From Aquarana catesbeiana (taxonomy: Eukaryota > Chordata > Amphibia > Anura > Ranidae), in the NCBI RefSeq assembly GCF_042186555.1, contig NC_133328.1, positions 357,428,984-357,492,983 on the forward strand: a stretch of 64,000 nt of DNA. The letters run 5' to 3'. The number at the start of each line of letters is the position of its first letter. The stretch's first letter is position 1. The translations under genes were made by a program, and so were the position numbers. Below the pieces are notes generated by a model. It was not told where the DNA came from. It was given only the letters and a program-made list of their open reading frames with translations, and did not search any database. This document shows positions 11,281 through 22,068 of the stretch, one piece after another.

Positions 11281-11322
11281 ATATCTGAATGATGCCTGTA
11301 GCTGCAGGCATCATTCAGATAT
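11281..11322. repeat. Perfect 18-bp-arm hairpin
   Basis: ATATCTGAATGATGCCTG, a 6-base centre TAGCTG, then the exact reverse complement. It lies just upstream of the Tc1 coding region. Confidence 0.9.
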
Positions 11323-11462
11323 TCCAACTGAAAGTCAAAGACGTCATATGACGTTTTTGGATAAGAAGTCTGTAAAGGGCCTCTGATTAACCCCAAATAA
11401 AGTTCAGCTGTTCCAGTAGGTCTTTTCTGACATTTATTTAGTCGCATCCTACAGCAAAAACC

Positions 11463-12491
11463 ATGGTCCGCAGAGAGCTTCCAAAGCACCAGAGGGATCT
11501 TATTGTTGAAAGGTATCAGTCAGGAGAAGAGTACAAAAGAATTTCTAAGGCATTAGATATACCATGGAACACAGTGAAGACAGTCATCATCAATTGGAGA
11601 AAATATGGGACAACAGTGACATTACCAAGAACTGGACGTCCCTCCAAACTTGATGAAAAGACGAGAAGAAAACTGGTCAGAGAGGCTGCCAAGAGGCCTA
11701 CAGCAACATTAAAGGAGCTGCAGGAATATCTGGCAAGTATTGGCTGTGTGGTACTTGTGACAACAATCTCCTGTATTCTTCATATGTCTGGGCTATGGGG
11801 TAGAGTGGCAAGACTGAAGCCTTTTCTTGCGAAGAAAAACATCCAAGCCGTTTTGCAAAAACACATCTGAAGTCTCCCAAAAGCATGTGGGAAAATGTGT
11901 TATAGTCTGATAAAACCAAGGTTGAACTTTTTGGCCATAATTCTAAAAGATATGTTTGGCGCAAAAACAACACTGCACATCACCAAAAGAACACCATACC
12001 CACAGTGAAACATGGTGGTGGCAGCATTATGCTTTTGTTTTGTTTTTTTGTTTGTTTTTTTTTCTTCAGCTGGAACAGGGGCTTTGGCAAAGGTAGAGGG
12101 AATTATGAACAGTTCCAAATACCAGTCAATATTGGCACAAAACCTTCAGGCTTCTGCTAGAAAGCTGAACACGAAGAGGAACTTCATCTTTCAGCCTGAC
12201 AAAGACCCAAAGCATACATTCAATTCAACAAAGGAATGGCTTCGCTACCAGAAGATGAAAGTTTTGGAATGGCCCAGCCAGAGCCCAGACCTGAATCCGA
12301 TTGAAAATCTGTGGGGTTATCTGAAGAGGGCTGTGCACAAGAGACGCCCTTGCGATCTGACATATTTGGAGTGTTTTTGGAAAGAAGAGTGGGCAAATAT
12401 TGGCAAGTCAAGATATGCCATGCTGATAGACTCATTCCCAAAAAGACTGAGTGCTGTAATAAAATCAAAAGGTTCTTCAACTAAGTATTAG
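11463..12491 (+). pseudogene. Tc1-like transposase, inactivated
   Basis: The N-terminus (from ATG at 11463) has the paired helix-turn-helix DNA-binding domain: SGEEYKRISKALDIPWNTVK, then the AT-hook-like RTGRPSKLD. The catalytic DDE domain follows in pieces. The WSD region reads SDKTK near 11910, with an expected Glu changed to Lys (GATAAAACC). FQPDKDPKHTF holds the second Asp, and DLNPIENLW the Glu. A short deletion near 11850 (CCAAGCCGTTTTGC) shifts the frame. A T-rich stretch at 12034-12063 replaces the usual MLWGC codons. The protein ends normally (SSTKY, stop at 12491). It would cut and paste its element as a nuclear transposase, but this copy is dead. Confidence 0.9.
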
Positions 12492-12599
12492 TCTAAGCGT
12501 GCGCTTGCGCAACCATATTATTTTTATTTTTACTTCCCTCCACCTAAAAGATTTCAGTTTGTTGTTCAGCTGAGTTGTACATTTTATAGGTCACATTAA

Positions 12600-13034
12600 A
12601 GTGGTTGTAAACCCTGTTACTCCACATGTACCTACAGGTAAGCCTATAATAACGCTTAACTGTAGGCACTGTAAATATCTCCTAAACATGCGCGGTTTAG
12701 GAGATATTTACCATATATGCTTGCGCCGTCATTGGTGCATGCACACTGAAGAAACTGAACGATCGTGCCGTTTCTAAAGGGCCTGTGCCGTGACCTTCGG
12801 CTCCTGCATTCATGCGCGAGAGTGCCGCCATCGCGGCTCTGGCCAATCACAGCGCCGGAGCCACGAACCCGGAAATAACTCTGGGAGACATGTCGCCAGT
12901 CACATCGGTGTACGGGGGACTGCTGCAACAGCTTCGATCTAAGGTAAGTATTTCATAATGAGCTAGTATGCAGTGCATACTAGCTCATTATGCCTTATGT
13001 CTTGCAGGTTTTTTTTTTATGGTTTACAACCACT
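12600..13034 (+). repeat. TTAA-type MITE, AGTGGTTGTAAACC family
   Basis: The termini AGTGGTTGTAAACC and GGTTTACAACCACT are perfect 14-bp inverted repeats. TTAA lies on both sides (12596-12599 and 13035-13038). Inside are two strong hairpins: 12671-12711 (17-bp arms) and 12954-12992 (18-bp arms). No coding capacity. TTAA duplications fit the piggyBac or Kolobok superfamilies; which one cannot be told here. Confidence 0.85.
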
Positions 13035-13038
13035 TTAA

Positions 13039-13770
13039 CCACTTAAGGATCGGAAGGATTTGCCCCCTTAATGACCAGGCCATTTTTTGCGATACGGCAC
13101 TGCGTCACTTTAACTGACAATTGCGCAGCCGTGAGATGTTGTACCCAAACACAATTGATGTTCGTTTTTCCCATAAATAGAGCTTTCTTTTGGTGGCATT
13201 TGATCACCTCCTGCAATTTTATGTTTTGCGCTATAAACAATAAACAATTTTTTACTAGTAATGGCGGCGATCTGCGATTTTTAGCAAGACTACGACATTG
13301 CGGCGGACAGATTGGACACTTTTGATGCTTTTTTTGGGACATTGGCATTTATACAGCGATCAGAGCAAAAAAAAAAGCCATAGATTACTGTATAAATGTC
13401 ACTGGCAGGGAAGGGTTTAACTCTAGGGGGCGATCAAGGGGTTACGTGTTCCCTAGGGTTTTTTTCTAACTGTGAGGGCAGTGTACTAACGGACTACAGA
13501 GAGATCGCTGTTTTTGATCACTAGGAACAGCAGATCTCTCTCTACTTCCCTGTCGGAATGGGGATCTGTCTGTTTACATTGACAGATCCCTGTTCTGCCT
13601 CTCTGAGGAGCGATCGCGGGTGGCCGGCGGCCAAGCGCACTGGCTCTGCCGACGCGCTGTGGGCGCGCCCCCGCCTATAGCTTCTTAAAGCAGCCGACGT
13701 ACAATGACGGCGATTTGCGCAGCCGTGCCAACCTGCCACAGTACAACTGTGGCGGCTGATTGGCAAGTTG
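13039..13770 (+). repeat. TTAA-type element, CCACTT family
   Basis: It starts CCACTTAAGGATCGG directly after the TTAA that ends the previous element. It ends GGCAAGTTG before TTAA (13771-13774). The interior shares ATTTGATCACCTCCTGC, GCGCTATAAACA and TTTACTAGTAATGGCGGCGA with other copies here. No gene is visible. Confidence 0.8.
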
Positions 13771-13774
13771 TTAA

Positions 13775-14138
13775 AGAGGTTGTAAACTTCTCTGTGGAAG
13801 TTGTATCTATAGGTAAGCCTAGAAAAAGCCTTGCCAACGGGTCCTGTAAATATCTCCTAAACATGCGCTGTTTAGGAGATCTTTACTGTGTTTTGCGCCG
13901 ATCATGTCCCCCGTGCCATTTCTTCACGAGTGAGTGCCATGACTGGTGGCTCCTACGCACATGCACGGGGGTGATGTTACGTGGCTCCAGCCAGCCCCAG
14001 AAGGAAAGGGGGCAAACATGGATGCGGCCTGCAGCGGGGACGGCATCGGTGTCACATAATGTGCTAGTATGCGATGCATACTAGCACATTGTGCTTTTAC
14101 TTTGCAGGGGCAAAGGAAGGAAGTAAAACCCATCATCT
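13775..14138 (+). repeat. TTAA-type MITE, second AGTGGTTGTAAACC-family copy
   Basis: It starts AGAGGTTGTAAAC after TTAA and keeps the family's two hairpins: GTAAATATCTCCTAAACATG..., and the GTGCTAGTATGC...GCATACTAGCAC pair. The right terminus has decayed (GTAAAACCCATCATCTTA). Confidence 0.7.
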
Positions 14139-14932
14139 TATCTCTGGCTTTACCAACCTCACATGTTTTTAATTGTGCGAATTGATTTTAATTAGAATGC
14201 ACTGCCCCTTATTCATTAGGGACTGTATATCTCTCTATATAAGTTTGATTTTATTATAACTCAGTATGCTATGAGGAAGGCTATGGCCGAAACGCATTAG
14301 AATTTCAGATATAGCACTGCTTTTTGTGCTTTAATAAGAGTTTTACAGAAAAAGCATTCCTGTTGCCGGCATTTTTTTGCTATTTGTGAAATACTTATGT
14401 ACATGTGTTTTTTTGTTTTTTTTTATTTTTTTTTAAATCAATTTGCAAAGATTTCAAACAAACTTCTTTCACGTTGTCATTATGAAGTATTGTTTGTAGA
14501 ATTTTGAGGAAAATAATGAATTTAATCAATTTTGGAATGAGGCTGTAACATAACAAAATGTGGAAAAAGTGAGGGGTATTCTGTATTTCCAAGTAAACAC
14601 GTGGCTTTTGCAATAGATGATTATTTTGTACTGAATTCTGGAATTTGATGTATTTTTTTTCTCTTTTGTGATATTTGGAGTATCTGTTCTTTATCACTCT
14701 CCATCATTGCTCCTGAAGTGGATTATTCGGGAAATGCATTGAGCTGCAATGTCATTTGTTTACAAATTCATAGAGAATAAAGTGGCTTTGTCCACTAATG
14801 GTAAAGTACTCGAATTGGGATGATAAACTAGACATGGCAAAGGGTGCAATCTTTGAAGTGTTTTTAATAATTCTTTTAATGTTATAATTTGGTAATAATA
14901 ATTCAAGTTTTATCTATTTGAGTCTTGTGTAA
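14139..14932 (+). other. Two PLE-tail-like pieces in A/T-rich DNA
   Basis: No gene. At 14270-14310 the sequence ATGAGGAAGGCTATGGCCGA followed by AACGC resembles a hammerhead core (UGAGGA, a GGC/GCC stem, GAAAC). It is followed by TTTAATAAGAGTTTTACAG, as at PLE ends. At 14712-14745 CTGAAGTGGATTATTCGGGA followed by AATGC is similar but poorer. A minus-strand open frame in the A/T-rich part (14395-14697) looks like chance. Confidence 0.4.
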
Positions 14933-14937
14933 GTCGT

Positions 14938-15386
14938 TGTCAGAAACCATGAACCAGACCGAGACAGAAGTACAGTAAAATCACCCTTGTTTATTAATAA
15001 AAAGGTAGAGTAAGCGTAGTCAAAACATAGTCAGTAACAGAGTCCAGTAACCGGATCGGGTAGTCAGCCAAGCCAGAGGTCAGTAACCAGATCGGTTAAT
15101 CAGCCAGGCTATAAGTCAGAGATCCAAGTAGAGGAACAGCAAGCAGGATAAGGAGCCAGAAGGGATGTCAGCAAACCCAGTCTTTAAACAGGAACGCAGG
15201 AGATGGTTTCTTGTGATGTGACCAAGGCGAAGGCAGAGATCAAGTGAGCTGGACGGCTTTAAGTAGGCAGGAGTGACGAACAGAATCAACAATAGCTGGG
15301 TAACTGTGGAGAGAGATGGGAACTGGCAATTAGCCGACAGCTGAGCGGCCAGCTCAGAGAAGGAAGGACTGAGCCCAGCCCTGACA
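14938..15386. mobile_element. Solo LTR-like element with 5-bp target duplication
   Basis: It begins TGTCAGAAACC and ends CAGCCCTGACA, so it has the TG...CA ends of an LTR with a TGTCAG/CTGACA inverted repeat. GTCGT occurs directly before (14933-14937) and after (15387-15391). The interior has imperfect repeats of a CAGTAACC(A/G)GATCGG phrase. It has no internal coding region, as expected of a solo LTR left by recombination. Strand and superfamily are not resolved. Confidence 0.75.
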
Positions 15387-15391
15387 GTCGT

Positions 15392-15959
15392 GCCTCAAAA
15401 TTCCCACCAAACGTTGTTTTTCTTTTGTTTTGTTTTTTTGTTTTTTTCTTCCCAATTTCTTAGTTTTGTTTTTTTTTTGTTTTTTATATATATAAAATAT
15501 CCAAAATCACATTAAACACTTGTAGAGTTGAGTAATACAATACGGTGTCATAAAAAAAGCAATATATTCAAAAATAATTTCATCTAGCTATATTTCTCCA
15601 TCTTTACCATACCCATTATAATGGGCAACCACCAATTTTTTTTTTAAGCTTAAAAAGAATCCCTATGTAAGGGGTGTATCATGGTCTAAAAGCCAACATA
15701 CTATTGATCTTATTGGCATACAATTTTGAATCCTTGCCCTACCTTTTAATGACCTTTTAATATAGAGCTTTATAGGCTATACTTAGTTGCCGCCCTTTCT
15801 CACTCCTTTCTCTGGCTTGGTGCCTGCTTCTGGAATTTCCTACATGGTTGCCATGGTTGTAGACTTGAATTACCTCTGCAATTTTCCTCAGTGTCCTGAA
15901 GAAGAGAATTAAGAAACGTGTTGAACTATGAGGACTCCCCTCCACAGGCTACAGATGTT
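15392..15959 (+). other. T-rich spacer and PLE-tail-like piece
   Basis: 15405-15500 is dominated by T runs. Around 15894-15935 the text CCTGAAGAAGAGAATTAAGA then AACGTG repeats the CTGAAGA...GAAAC layout seen at PLE ends. No gene is visible. Confidence 0.35.
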
Positions 15960-16499
15960 ATGAGCAAGTTTAATAAGCCTATTACTGTGGTTGATGAATA
16001 GCAGTTGGGATATACTTATTGATTGCTCCCATTCGCCTCAACTTTTAGAATGCTTAGTCTACAACCATCTTAGCTCCTACCTCACTGAAAACTACCTTCT
16101 TTACCACTTATAGTCTTGTTTTCGCTCGCAGCGCTGCCACAGAATCGGCCCTAATAAAAGATACTAACAATTTGCTAAATGCTAAAACCAACAGCCACTA
16201 CTCTATACTTCTCAATAAACTCCACTCCCTTGGCCTCCAAACTTCAGCTCTTTCCTGGTTCTCCTACCTGTCATAGCACTCCTTCAGTGTTACCTATAAC
16301 TCTGTCTCCTCCTCCTTCGATTTCTTCTCTTTTCTTTCTACATCTCCTCTCTTGGTCATTTGACAAGTTCCCATGGCTTCCAGTACCATCTCTATGCTGA
16401 TCACACCCAAATCTCCTCTGCTCCTCACATCACTCCTTCAGACTCCTCTTGCATTACTAACTAACAGATCATCATGGATGTCACACCACTAAATCTCTC
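15960..16499 (+). pseudogene. CR1/L2-type LINE reverse transcriptase relic, part 1
   Basis: Broken plus-strand frames give GLQTSALSWFSSYL followed by SFSVTYNSVSSS and then LYADHTQISS, the degraded YADDTQ catalytic motif C of a CR1/L2-like non-LTR retrotransposon. The piece stops at about 16499, where the DIRS element begins, and resumes at 22244 (KTKLIIFS). Many stops and frameshifts show an old insertion. Confidence 0.7.
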
Positions 16500-16505
16500 T
16501 TTATC

Positions 16506-16643
16506 GTACATCACGGGACACAGAGCACCATAATAATGACTATCTGGGTTATATGCTACCTTTTAGGTGATTGGACACTGGCAACCAATAGTAAGAAGGT
16601 TCCTCCCATATAACCCCTCCCACACAGGAAGTACCTTTAGTTT
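16506..16643 (+). repeat. DIRS left inverted terminal repeat
   Basis: It starts GTACATCACGGGACACAGAG and runs through CAGGAAGTACCTTTAG. The reverse complement is at 22069-22206 with a few differences. Confidence 0.9.
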
Positions 16644-17569
16644 TTTGCCAGTGTCTTGAAGGTGATGGTCATGGCTATGGAAGCTCTTCAAATTCTTCAA
16701 ATAATGTGAGGATGTTATTATCGGATTCATTCGGATGGCATATTATGCTAAAGTGGATGGTACCCGAGCCTTGGATCAAGAACAAGGTTTTACCTATAAT
16801 GTGTCCTTTATGGCGCTGGACCCTTGTTATATGGTATTCCTGGTCGTTTCACTTGCCCAAGGAAAACTAAAGGGTGCCTTACAGGTCCAAGGGTGTGGAC
16901 CCCGAACAAAGGGGGGACCCGGTCCTTGAAGGTCCTCAGTGGCGCTACCCGCGGTGATGGGGGAAGATTGGGCCTGTCTCAGGCCCTGCTGCGAGGATTG
17001 GTGAATGCTCCCTTTGGAGGCCTAAATAATATTACGGTTGTTGCTAATTTACATGAGATGTCTATTGCCAGATTTCGTGCCTTATGTTCCCACTGTAGAG
17101 GGTTTCAGACAGTGCCGCAAAGATACACTTGGGCGGGTGTCTCCCGCACGGAGGCCACGTGTGCTGGGCATGCGCAAGGAGCGTGCATCGGGTAAGTGCG
17201 CCGCGTCCCCGTGCGCCTGCATCCACCTGTGTGCGCGGGTGGCGGTTGCTGCGCGCAACGCGGCATGTCTGTATGGGCGCCGCTTATCCCTGCGCTCGTG
17301 CGCGCGCGCATGTGCAGTAAGATTCCCAGGTGTGCGTATGTCACGTGACGGCGCACGCATATAGAAGGAAGTCAGCGCCTGCGTGTGTCAATGCTGCGTG
17401 TCAGATTAGGCTCGTAAGAGCCAGGAGCCTGTTGCAGGGGGACACAGAGGTCTGGGCATGTGAGTCGGGCATTTGGAACACATTGAAGGTTAAGGCCGTG
17501 ATAATTGCTATACGCTGATCTCAGCCACATAGCACAGAGAGAGTATTTTTCCTCAAACTCTTGTAAGCA

Positions 17570-18965
17570 ATGTCTTCCAGAAAACGTGGTACGGGGAGTA
17601 GGGCAAGTCCAGGGGTTAAAGTGACTCCTTCAAAAACAGGAGATCAACCTCAGGCTACTGCAGCATCAATCTCCCCTGAAAGACCTGCGGCATTTGACCT
17701 GGCTGAGCCATTGCATTTGTCAGGCGTAGTGGCCACCACCAATATCCCTGCATCGGCTTATGTTACTAAGGATGACTTAACGTCAGCCCTGGCTGGCCTT
17801 GAAGGCAAAATAGTGGGTATGATTGCATCAGTAACACAGGGAGGGAAGAAGCGGCATAGATCTCCCTCTCCTGAGCCTGGTCCCAGTGCAGAGTCACTTG
17901 AGCACCAGGACTCCCTTAGCCAGTTGGGTCCTTGTGATTTGGATCCAGAATGGGCAGAGGATTTTGAGGAGGTGGCCGTAAGGGAAAAGGAGGAAGCAGA
18001 GGCTGAAGAGTCCTCAGCGGGGGACTCAGGTTCTGAGGAACCGTTGTTGGCTTCACAATCCCAGAAATTGTTTATCCGATCTTTGGCTGAGATGGTGAGA
18101 GCAGGATTTAAGTTACCCCTCCTGCAAGGACCGGGACTTTCCTGTTCTACATTGGGATCCTTGCGGCCTCAGCAAGGTTCCCAGGCGTTCCCTGTGCATC
18201 CATTATTGGAACAGCTGATTTATACTGACTGGGACCAGGATATACTTGCCTCCAAAGAGGTTTTCTTTTTTATACCCTATGAAGGAAAAATTCAGAAAAA
18301 GGTGGGATACGCCTTTGGTTGATGCTGCCATTTCTTCAGTGAATAAAAGCTTAACCTGTCCAGTGGATAATGCCCAAGGGTTTAAAGATCCAGCAGATAA
18401 AAAGCTGGAATCCTTACTAAAAGCCTCCTTTGTAGTGGCTGGGTCGGCAGTACAACCGGCAGTTGCAGCTATTTGTCAATCCTTGAAGGACCGTTTTAAA
18501 AGATTGGTCAGGAACCTGCCTGTTCAGGAGGAATATTCTGCCGAATTGTCAAAACAGCCTCGTGCTTTATGTTTTGCAGTAGACTCATTAAAGGACTCGA
18601 TCCAGCAGATGTCTCGTTTTGCGCTGCTCTCAATACATATGCGCAGGGTCTTGTGGCTAAAGAACTGGTCAGCCGAGATGCAATGCAAAAGGCTACTTGC
18701 GGCTTTTCCTTTTCATGGTGAGCGTTTGTTTGGGGAAGATCTGGATAAGTATATCCAAAAGATCTCATGAGGAAAGAGCTCCTTGCTTCCGGTTAAAAGA
18801 AGGAATAAGCAGCCTTCCCTTAAAACTCCCAACGCTCCTGGGCCAGGCGCCTCTTCTCCCAAGAAGTATCGATGGCCTCAACCGCCTACCTTTAAGAAAC
18901 CTCAGGGTCAAAAAAGACCTTGGACTCAGAAAGCGGCCAAAACCAATTCCAAGTCCCCCTTGTGA
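17570..18965 (+). pseudogene. DIRS gag-like protein, frameshifted
   Basis: The ATG at 17570 opens a 250-residue frame, rich in acidic residues (EKEEAEAEESSAG), that ends at 18322. The natural continuation lies in another frame: WDTPLVDAAISSVNKS, then KKLESLLKASF and RFALLSIHMRRVLWLKNW, to 18770. The basic C-terminus KKYRWPQPPTFKKPQGQKRP (about 18861-18920) lies in a third frame. Two single-base shifts, one near 18300 and one near 18770, explain this. The protein presumably coats element RNA; that role is by analogy with gag. No zinc knuckle is visible, as is usual for DIRS gag. Confidence 0.75.
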
Positions 18966-20460
18966 CTCTTGCGGGTGGGGATCAAACTGCGGCGTTTCGC
19001 AGATGCTTGGGTAAAATTGGTGGGTCATTTACACTATAACACAAGGTTACAAAATAGAGTTCCGGGATTTTCCTCCAAATCGGTTTCTGGTATCCAGAAT
19101 CCCATCGGACCAAGAAAAAAAGAGAAACCTATTCCTAGCCTTAGAACAGCTAGAAAGGCAGGGGATAATTATCGAGGTTCCACACAAAGAAAAATTTAAG
19201 GGATTCTATTCAAACCTATTTACAGTGCCGAAGCCGAATGGGGAGGTAAGGCCCATTCTGGACCTCAAGTCCCTCAATTCCTTTTTAAACGTCCGAACCT
19301 TCCGTATGGAGTCGGTTTGTTCAGTAATCGCATCCTTGAGAAGAGGGGATTTTTTAGCATCCATAGACATCAAGGATGCGTACCTACACCCTACACGTGC
19401 CGATTTTCGGTCCACATCAAAGATTTCTGCGCTTCACAATAGAGGGGTGTCATTCCCAGTTTGTGGCACTTCCATTCGGTCTAGTCACGGCCCCTTGAGT
19501 CTTCACAAAGGTTTTGGCTCCAGTGTTGGCTTTTCTAAGGTCCCAAAGGATCTCGGTGGTAGGATATCTGGACGACCTTCTGTTAAAGGATCAGTCTTAC
19601 TCCACCTTAGTAAAAAACGTTACAACTACCGTTCGTTTTCTGAGGTGCCTAGGCTGGATTCTGAATATGGACAAATCGGCCCTTCATCCAGTTCAAATCT
19701 TGACATATCTAGGCCTGATCTTGGATACAACCCAGGAAAGGGTAATTTTACCTCCCTTAAAAGTCAGCTCAATAGTGGAGCTGGTCCGAGAAGTCAAAAG
19801 GGTAGAAAGGCCCTCAATTCGACTGTGCATGAGACAAGATGGTGTCGTCTTTCAGCGCAGTTCCTTATGCGCAGTTTCACTCCAGGGTTTTCCAGAAGAC
19901 TATCTTGGAGGCTTGGAACAAGTCTGTTCAAACCCTGGATCATCCCATGTCTCTATCCCTACGGGTAAAACAGGACCTCTCTTGGTGGACAAAGACCAAC
20001 AACTTGAAGGGCGGGAAGTCCTTTCCGCCTGTAACCTGGAAGGTGGTGATTACGGACGCTAGTCTTCTCGGCTGGGGAGCAGTCATGGAAGAGGCTTCCA
20101 TACAGGGAAGGTGGTCCCAAGTAGAGAAGACCTTGCCCATCAATCTGCTGGAAATCCGAGCAGCTCACTTGGCTCTCCTATTCTGGACATCCAGGTTGCG
20201 GGGGTTTCCGGTCAGAGTCCAGTACGACAACTCCACGGTTGTGGCATATAACAACCACCAAGGGTGCACCCGGAGCCGTGCAGCCCAAAGTGAAGTAAAT
20301 CACATATTAACTTGGGCAGAGAGACACGTGCCGTTTCTGTCAGCAGTCTTTATTCCAGGGGTGGACAATTGGCGGGCAGACTACCTAAGTCGTCAGCAAT
20401 TGTTACCAGGGGAGTGGTCCCTTCACCACCAAAGTTTTCCTTCAAATCTGCCAGCATTGG
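18966..20460 (+). pseudogene. DIRS reverse transcriptase-RNase H, frameshifted
   Basis: RT motifs appear in order over several frames: VPKPNGEVRPILDLKSLN, motif A FLASIDIKDAYLH (about 19345-19390), the LPFGL region near 19470, motif C VVGYLDDLLL (19556 onward), and LTYLGLILDT. RNase H follows: VVITDASLLGWGAV (first Asp), NLLEIRAAHLAL (Glu), VQYDNSTVVAYNN (Asp) and DNWRADYLSR (last Asp), about 20044-20400. At least three frame changes interrupt the enzyme. Its family role is to copy element RNA. The YLDD box and this RNase H type are typical of DIRS. Confidence 0.85.
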
Positions 20461-20819
20461 GGGATGCCAGATGTGGCTCTCCTTGCATCCAGGTTCAATG
20501 CCAAGGTGGACACCTTTGTGTCCAGGACCAGGGATCCACTTGCCGTGGGAACGGATGCATTGGTGATTCCCTGAGATCGGTATTCCCTAGTTTATGCTTT
20601 TACTCCGATCCAGATGCTGCCGCACCTGTTACGGAAGATACAGGAGGAACGGAAAACAGTAATTCTGGTGGCCCAGGAGGTCTTGGTACTCAGATTGTGA
20701 GGATGGCGGTAGGGGACCCATCGTGCCTCCCATACCGTCCAGATCTGTTGTCTCAAGGTCCCATATACCATCCTTCTTTACGGTCACTGAATTTGATGGC
20801 ATGGCTATTGAAACCAGAG

Positions 20820-21846
20820 GACTAAGACCGTGGTATCAGAGGATTTGTCCTGTCTACCCTGATAAATGCTAGAAAGCCAGTTTATAGAAGTATTTACCAT
20901 AGGGTCTGGAAATCGTACATTTCCTGGTGCGAGAGGAGAAGATGGCACCCTCACAAGTATACGATTGGGAGGGTCCTTGCCTTTCTTCAAACAGGAATTG
21001 ATTTAAACCTATCTCTAGGGACCATTAAGGGACAAATTTTGGCCTTATCGTTTTTTGTTTTTTTTCCAGAGGCCAATCGCATCTCATTCTTTAGTACAAG
21101 CCTTTGTCAAGGGGGTGCTGCATTTAAGGCCGCCAATTAAGCCGCCCTTATGCCCCTGGGACTTAAATTTAGTGCTTTCAGCTCTACAGAGTCAACCCTT
21201 TGAACCTATTAGGCATATTCCTTTGATCCTATTAACTAGGAAATTGGTCTTTTTGGCAGCCATAACCTCAGCCAGAAGGGTGTCAGAGTTGGCCGCCCTT
21301 TCTTGTGAAAAACCCTTTCTGTTTGTACATCAGGACAAGGTGGTGACGCGAACCCCATCCAGATTTTTTACCCAAGGTGGTTTCCAGTTTTCACTTGAAT
21401 CAGGATATCATTTTACCTTCCTTCCTTCTTTCCTAACCCTAGGTCTAAGAAGTAAAGATCGCTTCACTCACTGGATGTGGTGAGAGCTGTCAAGGTTTAC
21501 TTAGATATGTCAGCTCCTTTTCGGAAGACTGACTCACTTTTCGTTCTGCCTGAGGGTCCTAAGAGGTGACAGGCAGCAACTAGTTCAACCATCTCTAGGT
21601 GGATTCGCCAGGTCATTATCCAGGCCTATATGTTGAAACACAAGGTTCCACCTCGATATCTCAAAGCTCACTCTACTAGAGGAGTTAGTACATCATGGGC
21701 AGTGCGCTAACAGGTGTCTATGGCTCAGGTTTGCAAAGCAGCCGCTTGGTCTTTGGTTCATACATTCACCAGGTTTTACCAACTGGATGTTAGGTCTCAA
21801 AGGCAGACTGTTTTTGGCCACAGCGTGCTGCAAGCAGCTTTATAAG
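20820..21846 (+). pseudogene. DIRS tyrosine recombinase, broken
   Basis: Catalytic residues of the tyrosine recombinase are recognisable. The first Arg is in ITSARRVSELAAL (about 21262-21300), the His-x-x-Arg in KAHSTRGVSTSWAV (about 21664-21705), and the nucleophile Tyr in FTRFYQLDV (about 21766-21792). An upstream DNA-binding part includes WHPHKYTIGRVLAFLQTGID. A TAA directly after SWAVR (21708) and frame changes elsewhere inactivate it. In DIRS elements this enzyme integrates circular DNA copies without a target duplication, which agrees with the flanks here. Confidence 0.85.
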
Positions 21847-21913
21847 TCTTGAGCCTAAAAGGGGGTCTAGGAATACTATGTTTCCTCCCCTCAAAGGCAT
21901 TGCTTTAGGATAT

Positions 21914-22030
21914 CCCAGATAGTCATTATTATGGTGCTCTGTGTCCCGTGATATACGATAAAGAAAAATGGATTTTAAAACCGCTTACCTGTAAAATCCT
22001 TTTCTTGGCGTACATCACGAGACACAGAGG
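21914..22030. repeat. DIRS internal complementary region
   Basis: The first part (to about 21965) is complementary to the element's left end, through CGATAAAG. After a short spacer, the second part (TTTTAAAACCGCTTACCTGT onward) is complementary to the right-end extension at 22201-22243. The two ends are thus placed side by side, as in the circle-junction template of DIRS replication. Confidence 0.85.
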
Positions 22031-22068
22031 TCACTCCCCTCTTTTCTGGGATCTTCATTGCTTGCTAC

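Larger units (their letters stand above)
11281..12596 (+). mobile_element. Tc1-like DNA transposon (ends lost)
   Basis: It carries a Tc1-type transposase frame flanked by short untranslated parts. The 5' part begins with a strong hairpin (11281-11322). The 3' part ends at TAGGTCACATTAAA, where a TTAA element starts. Neither outer terminal repeat is visible, so the ends were deleted or replaced. Confidence 0.8.

Noticed and set aside
11281..11322. Bacterial-type terminator or CRISPR-like repeat
   Set aside because: The genome is vertebrate, the hairpin is single, and it lies in the 5' part of a Tc1 element.
17038..17364. Overlapping 60-108-codon frames on both strands in a GC-rich block
   Set aside because: Arg/Cys/Ala-rich products that arise from CpG-rich sequence in the DIRS 5' region. 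All six frames are open here by composition.
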